This document shows positions 35,375-38,609 of a DNA stretch of 38,609 nt, in pieces. The stretch lies in assembly GCF_000521785.1 (NCBI RefSeq), contig NZ_JALZ01000025.1, positions 1-38,609 of the forward strand, written 5' to 3'. The notes beneath the pieces are model-generated. The model made no database searches. It had not been told where the DNA came from and was given only the letters and a program-made list of their open reading frames with translations. The position numbers and the translations under genes are program-made. Source of the DNA: Roseivivax halodurans JCM 10272 (lineage in GTDB: Bacteria; Pseudomonadota; Alphaproteobacteria; Rhodobacterales; Rhodobacteraceae). Within the stretch, counting starts at the first letter, position 1. Each line of letters begins with the position of its first letter.

Positions 35375-35713
35375 CAGCTGAATCCGCCGCGGAGACAGAT
35401 CTGGATTTGGGTTGTGGCTTCGAGATGGGTGCTCCTCCCAACAGAGGTCAGCTTCCCAGCCCTCGCCGTCCAAACACAAAAGTTCCTGCCCGACCCCGCC
35501 GGTCGCATCCCACCTATCGGCCTTGTGGCGTTCATGATTTCGGGGCTCCCTTCGGCAACCTAATATCGGCGCCGCCAGCATTGGCGGGCAGTTTTCGATA
35601 CCAAGACCAATCGCCCGGCAAAAGGGTGCCTCGCTTAGGCTTCGGTTCTGCGGCCGGACGCTGACGGCGACACCAGCGGTGATCGCTGCGAAAGTGTTGG
35701 CGCCCGTCCCGTA
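35375..35713. other. 339-base gap between kdsB and kpsF copies
   Basis: In the first Kdo set these two genes overlap, here they are separated. I see no gene, IS end or RNA in the gap. Confidence 0.4.
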
Positions 35714-36639
35714 TCAGGCGACGCCGGCCCGCAGAAGGTCCTGAATATGCAGGACCCCCTCGGGTTGGTCGTCTTCACTGACCACCAGGGGCCCCGAGAT
35801 CTTGCGCTCGTTCAGAACCGCCAGGGCCCGCGCTGCCAGCATGTCCGCGGTCACGGTGACCGGGTCGCGCATGGCGATTTCGCCCGCGCTCTTCTCGGAG
35901 AGGTGCGCGATGTTTCGGCGCAAATCACCGTCGGAGACCACACCGTGAAGCCGGCCGTCCGCGCGGGTCACCGCCGTAATGCCAAACCCCTTGGCGGACA
36001 TCACCAACAGCGTCTCGGTCATGGGCGTCTCGGGCGCCACCAGCGGCAGCGCCTCGGGTCCATGCATGAGATCGGCCACCTGGGCGAGCTGTGAGCCGAG
36101 TTTGCCGCCTGGGTGGAAGTCGCGGAAATCCGCAGCCTCAAAGCCACGCTCGCTCATCAGCGCCACCGCAAGCGCATCTCCGAGCGCAAGCATCATCGTG
36201 GTAGAGGTGGTGGGCGCAAGTCCCATCGGGCAAGCCTCGGGACGCTTCGGGAGCGTGAGCCGCAGACTGGCCGCGCGCAATAGCCGATCACATCCGAGAG
36301 TTCTGCCGTCTCGCCCGAATTCGAGATCAGCAAACAGACGTCACCTTTCGCGATCATCCCAAGATCGCCATGGCTCGCCTCGGCGGCATGTACAAAATAG
36401 GAAGGTGTCCCAGTCGAGGCGAGCGTGGCCGAGATCTTACGTCCGACATGACCGGACTTGCCGATGCCGCAAACGATCACCCGACCGGACGCGCTCCGCA
36501 TCATCTCCACGGAGGCCGCAAAATCCTCGGGGAGCTCTTCGGCAAGCGCCTGCAGGGCCTCGGCCTCGGTGGTCAGCACGCGCCGCGCCGCCTCGAGCAC
36601 CGAGCCCCGGAATGATGCGCTGTCATCCATGTCGTTCAT
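35714..36639 (-). pseudogene. kpsF: Arabinose-5-phosphate isomerase, second copy, internal deletion
   Basis: The N-terminal SIS part (ATG 36639, ...GIGKSGHVGRKI..., ...LISNSGETAELSDVIGY) and the C-terminal part (LRLTLPKRPEACPMGLAPT to HIQDLLRAGVA) are in different frames. About 25 codons present in the intact copy (from AHTRRFS to LMKAAD) are missing at about 36275-36290. The SIS core is therefore destroyed. Confidence 0.85.
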
Positions 36640-36784
36640 GTGCCTCTTGCTGTCTCAGGCCCCTGATACGCCGGTTGCGGCGCCACCTGAACCCGTTGGC
36701 CCTTCGGCCTCCGCTCGCCGTCATCGCTCCCCAAGAGCATTGCTGGCACCGCGGGGGTGTTTCGCGCGCGAAACATCTCTTGCT

Positions 36785-37789
36785 CTAGACGCCGTAAAAG
36801 CCCCGGTACCATTCCACGAAGCGCGCCACCCCCGCTTCTACAGACGTACCGGCCTTCGCTCCGGTCAGGGTCTCGAGCAACGAGGTGTCGGCCCAGGTGG
36901 CCGGCACGTCTCCGGGTTGCATCGGCAGCAGAGTCTGCTCTGCCTGCCGCCCCGTCGCCGCCTCGATCGCGATGATGAAGTCGATGAGCTGGACGGGTTC
37001 GGAATTACCGATATTGACCACCCGGAACGGTGCGACGGGCGAGAGGCTGTCAATCTCCCCCACCGGATGGCCGCGCTCCGGCACCGCATCCGCCAGCTTG
37101 CGAATGCCGTCCACAAGATCGTCGATATAGGTGAAGTCGCGCTTCATGTCGCCGTGATTATAGACGTCAATTGGCTCATTCCCGAGGATGGCCCGGGTGA
37201 ACTTGAACAGCGCCATGTCGGGCCGCCCCCAAGGCCCGTAAACCGTGAAGAAGCGGAACATGGAGATCGGCAGATCGTAGAGATGGGCATAAGAATGTGC
37301 CATCGCCTCGGTCGCCTTCTTGCTCGCGGCATAGAAGGACATCTGGTGATCGGCCCGCATCGTCTCGGCATAGGGCATCTCGGTATTGGCGCCATAAGCC
37401 GAAGAGGTGGAGGCGAGCAGCATATGCGCCGGCGGGTGCGCGCGCGCCGCCTCCAGGAGCTCAAACGTGCCGTCAATATTGCTCTGAAGGTAGGAGCGCG
37501 GATTCTCGATCGAGTAACGCACCCCGGCCTGCGCGGCGAGATGGATCACCAGGTCGAACCGCTCCTCGGCGAAGAGATCCATCAGCATGTTCGGGGTCTC
37601 GACCGCGGCCTCGACAAAGCGGAAATCCGGGCTCTCGCCGATCTCGGCCAGCCGCGCCCGCTTGAGCGAGACGTCGTAGTAATCCGTCATCGCGTCGAGC
37701 CCCACGACCCGCACACCTTCACCCAGAAGGCGCTGCACAGAATGGAACCCGATGAAGCCGGCGGCCCCGGTGACAAGTACCCGTCTCAT
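36785..37789 (-). CDS. UDP-glucuronate 4-epimerase-like SDR
   Basis: A 334-residue extended SDR: VLVTGAAGFIGFH (4-16), HLAAQAGVRYSIENP (83-97), STSSAYG (127-133), YAASK (153-157) with catalytic Tyr and Lys, FTVYGPWGRPDMA and TYIDDLVDGI. These match bacterial UDP-GlcA/UDP-GalA 4-epimerases (LspL/Cap1J/GlaKP type). It would supply UDP-galacturonate for an acidic polysaccharide. GGAGGT lies about five bases before ATG 37789. It is separated from kpsF by 145 bases on the same strand. UDP-glucose 4-epimerase is the less likely alternative. Confidence 0.85.
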   Translation of the reverse strand: MRRVLVTGAAGFIGFHSVQRLLGEGVRVVGLDAMTDYYDVSLKRARLAEIGESPDFRFVEAAVETPNMLMDLFAEERFDLVIHLAAQAGVRYSIENPRSYLQSNIDGTFELLEAARAHPPAHMLLASTSSAYGANTEMPYAETMRADHQMSFYAASKKATEAMAHSYAHLYDLPISMFRFFTVYGPWGRPDMALFKFTRAILGNEPIDVYNHGDMKRDFTYIDDLVDGIRKLADAVPERGHPVGEIDSLSPVAPFRVVNIGNSEPVQLIDFIIAIEAATGRQAEQTLLPMQPGDVPATWADTSLLETLTGAKAGTSVEAGVARFVEWYRGFYGV

Positions 37790-38079
37790 CCAGACACCTC
37801 CGGTAAAACACTTCTCCCGGCAGGCCTGCCACCGGCGCTTTCCGACTAAGCCGGTTTTGTCCCAAAGAAAATGCCCCGGAGACCTCTGCGCCTCTTCGAA
37901 TGAGGTGCAGGGGCTTCTGGATCAGGCGGTGTCACGACACCTTGCCTCACATCAAGGCACCCTGCCCTTTCCTCTTCACCAAAGCTTCGAGGGCTCCGCG
38001 GGGCGTTGATGATGTGACCGCCCCCGAGGGCATCGATGTGCCAAGGTGGGTCTGCGACGATCCACAAAGGAGGACGGTC

Positions 38080-38589
38080 ATGTCGGAGATTACCACGGTC
38101 GGTCTCGATCTTGCGAAGAAGATATTCCAGCTTCACGGAGCTGACGACACCGGGCGCGTCGTGGTGCGCAGGAAGCTGAGGCGGGACCAGGTGCTGGCGT
38201 TCCTCAGCCAGCTGCCACCCTGCCTCGTCGCGATGGAAGCCTGTGGCGGCGCACATTTCTGGGGGCGCGAGATCGGGAAACTGGGGCATGCGGTGAAGCT
38301 CATCCCACCCGCCTACGTGAAGCCTTTCGTTAAACGGCAGAAGAACGATGCTGCGGATGCCGAGGCGATCTGTGAAGCGGCGATGCGCCCCAGTTCAAGT
38401 TGGTCCGCGCCAGCGGATCGAACGATCCGGGGGATCGTTCGAAGGCGCGGAACGCGGTTCGTGCCGGTGAAGAGCGAAGAGACGCAGGGCGCTGCCATGA
38501 TCTTTCGCGTCCGCGAGCTTCTGGTCCGGCAGCGGACGCAGATAATCAATGCGCTCCGCGGCCACCTTGGCGAGTTCGGACAGGTGTGA
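38080..38589 (+). pseudogene. IS110-family transposase, N-terminal part
   Basis: ATG 38080 follows AAAGGAGG. It encodes SEITTVGLDLAKKIFQLHGA (first acidic residue of DEDD), VAMEACGGAHFWGREI (E), KNDAADAEAICEAA (two D), then about 20 extra residues (38390-38450) containing palindrome B, and then RFVPVKSEETQGAAMIF to LRGHLGEFGQV, stop 38587-38589. The C-terminal Transposase_20 domain is missing. Different IS110 subgroup from the transposase at 13278. Confidence 0.8.
38418..38442. repeat. Palindromic insertion in IS110 transposase (palindrome B)
   Basis: TCGAACGATCC (38418-38428), 3-base loop, GGATCGTTCGA (38432-38442): perfect 11-bp hairpin with GCGCC/GGCGC outer arms. It lies in about 60 extra in-frame bases of the transposase gene and shares its core with the palindrome at 23113. 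Confidence 0.65.
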
Positions 38590-38609
38590 TCCTGCCCCGA
38601 AAAAGTGGA

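Larger units (their letters stand above)
38005..38589 (+). mobile_element. IS110-family left end with truncated transposase
   Basis: Begins GTTGATGATGTGACCG at 38005; the 75-base leader up to the transposase is shared with the mini-element at 3285-3371. The element breaks off after GQV (38586). The following TGATCCTGCCCCG with an A-run (38587-38609) looks like the end of another IS. Confidence 0.7.

Noticed and set aside
36458-37849. 463-residue plus-strand open frame
   Set aside because: Antisense to the 4-epimerase gene and the kpsF pseudogene; low-complexity composition and no family resemblance.
1-38609. CRISPR arrays, tRNA or rRNA genes
   Set aside because: No regularly spaced direct repeats, no cloverleaf-type sequences and no rRNA segments were recognised on either strand.

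Overview
The window is GC-rich DNA with alphaproteobacterial protein styles throughout. Its IS families, phasin, metal-dependent KdsA and capsule-type proteins fit a member of the Rhodobacteraceae. That placement is an inference from protein character; there is no rRNA or tRNA gene to confirm it. The density of IS remnants and the patchy base composition suggest an accessory replicon or a horizontally assembled surface-polysaccharide island.

Layout. 1-3371: end of an IS3 element, a large AT-rich glycosyltransferase/sulfotransferase fusion on the minus strand, then small IS3 and IS110 remnants. 3457-11235: a tight plus-strand operon with a UDP-sugar 4,6-dehydratase, a UDP-sulfoquinovose synthase (sqdB-like), an APS/PAPS reductase (cysH), a two-domain glycosyltransferase, a second glycosyltransferase and a coiled-coil sulfotransferase. 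11278-16246: a nest of insertion sequences, IS110 inside IS256 inside IS3, within remains of a further IS3-like element. 16456-20226: a 1256-residue fusion of a KpsC-like domain, a GT2 domain and a sulfotransferase, paralogous to the protein at 409-3090. 20294-23312: an IS graveyard (IS3, IS1595, ISL3, IS481) holding one conserved hypothetical gene. 23476-30055: a Kdo-supply and glycosyltransferase operon (kpsF, kdsB, kdsA, two putative capsule glycosyltransferases, two unknowns and a GT2 enzyme). 30246-31309: truncated antitoxin, truncated IS3 and a gene fragment. 31490-33257: housekeeping-like genes (phasin, purine nucleoside permease). 33740-37789: a second Kdo set in inverted orientation with kdsB and kpsF broken and kdsA intact, then a UDP-hexuronate 4-epimerase. 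38005-38589: the left end of an IS110 element.

How it may work together. Kdo synthesis plus KpsC-like proteins point to an ABC-transporter-dependent (group 2-like) capsule. The sqdB-cysH pair would supply sulfite and turn it into UDP-sulfoquinovose, and three sulfotransferase domains could add sulfate esters. The combined reading is a capsule or exopolysaccharide that is both sulfonated and sulfated. This is the most interesting hypothesis in the window; the families are recognised from motifs, the joint function is inferred.
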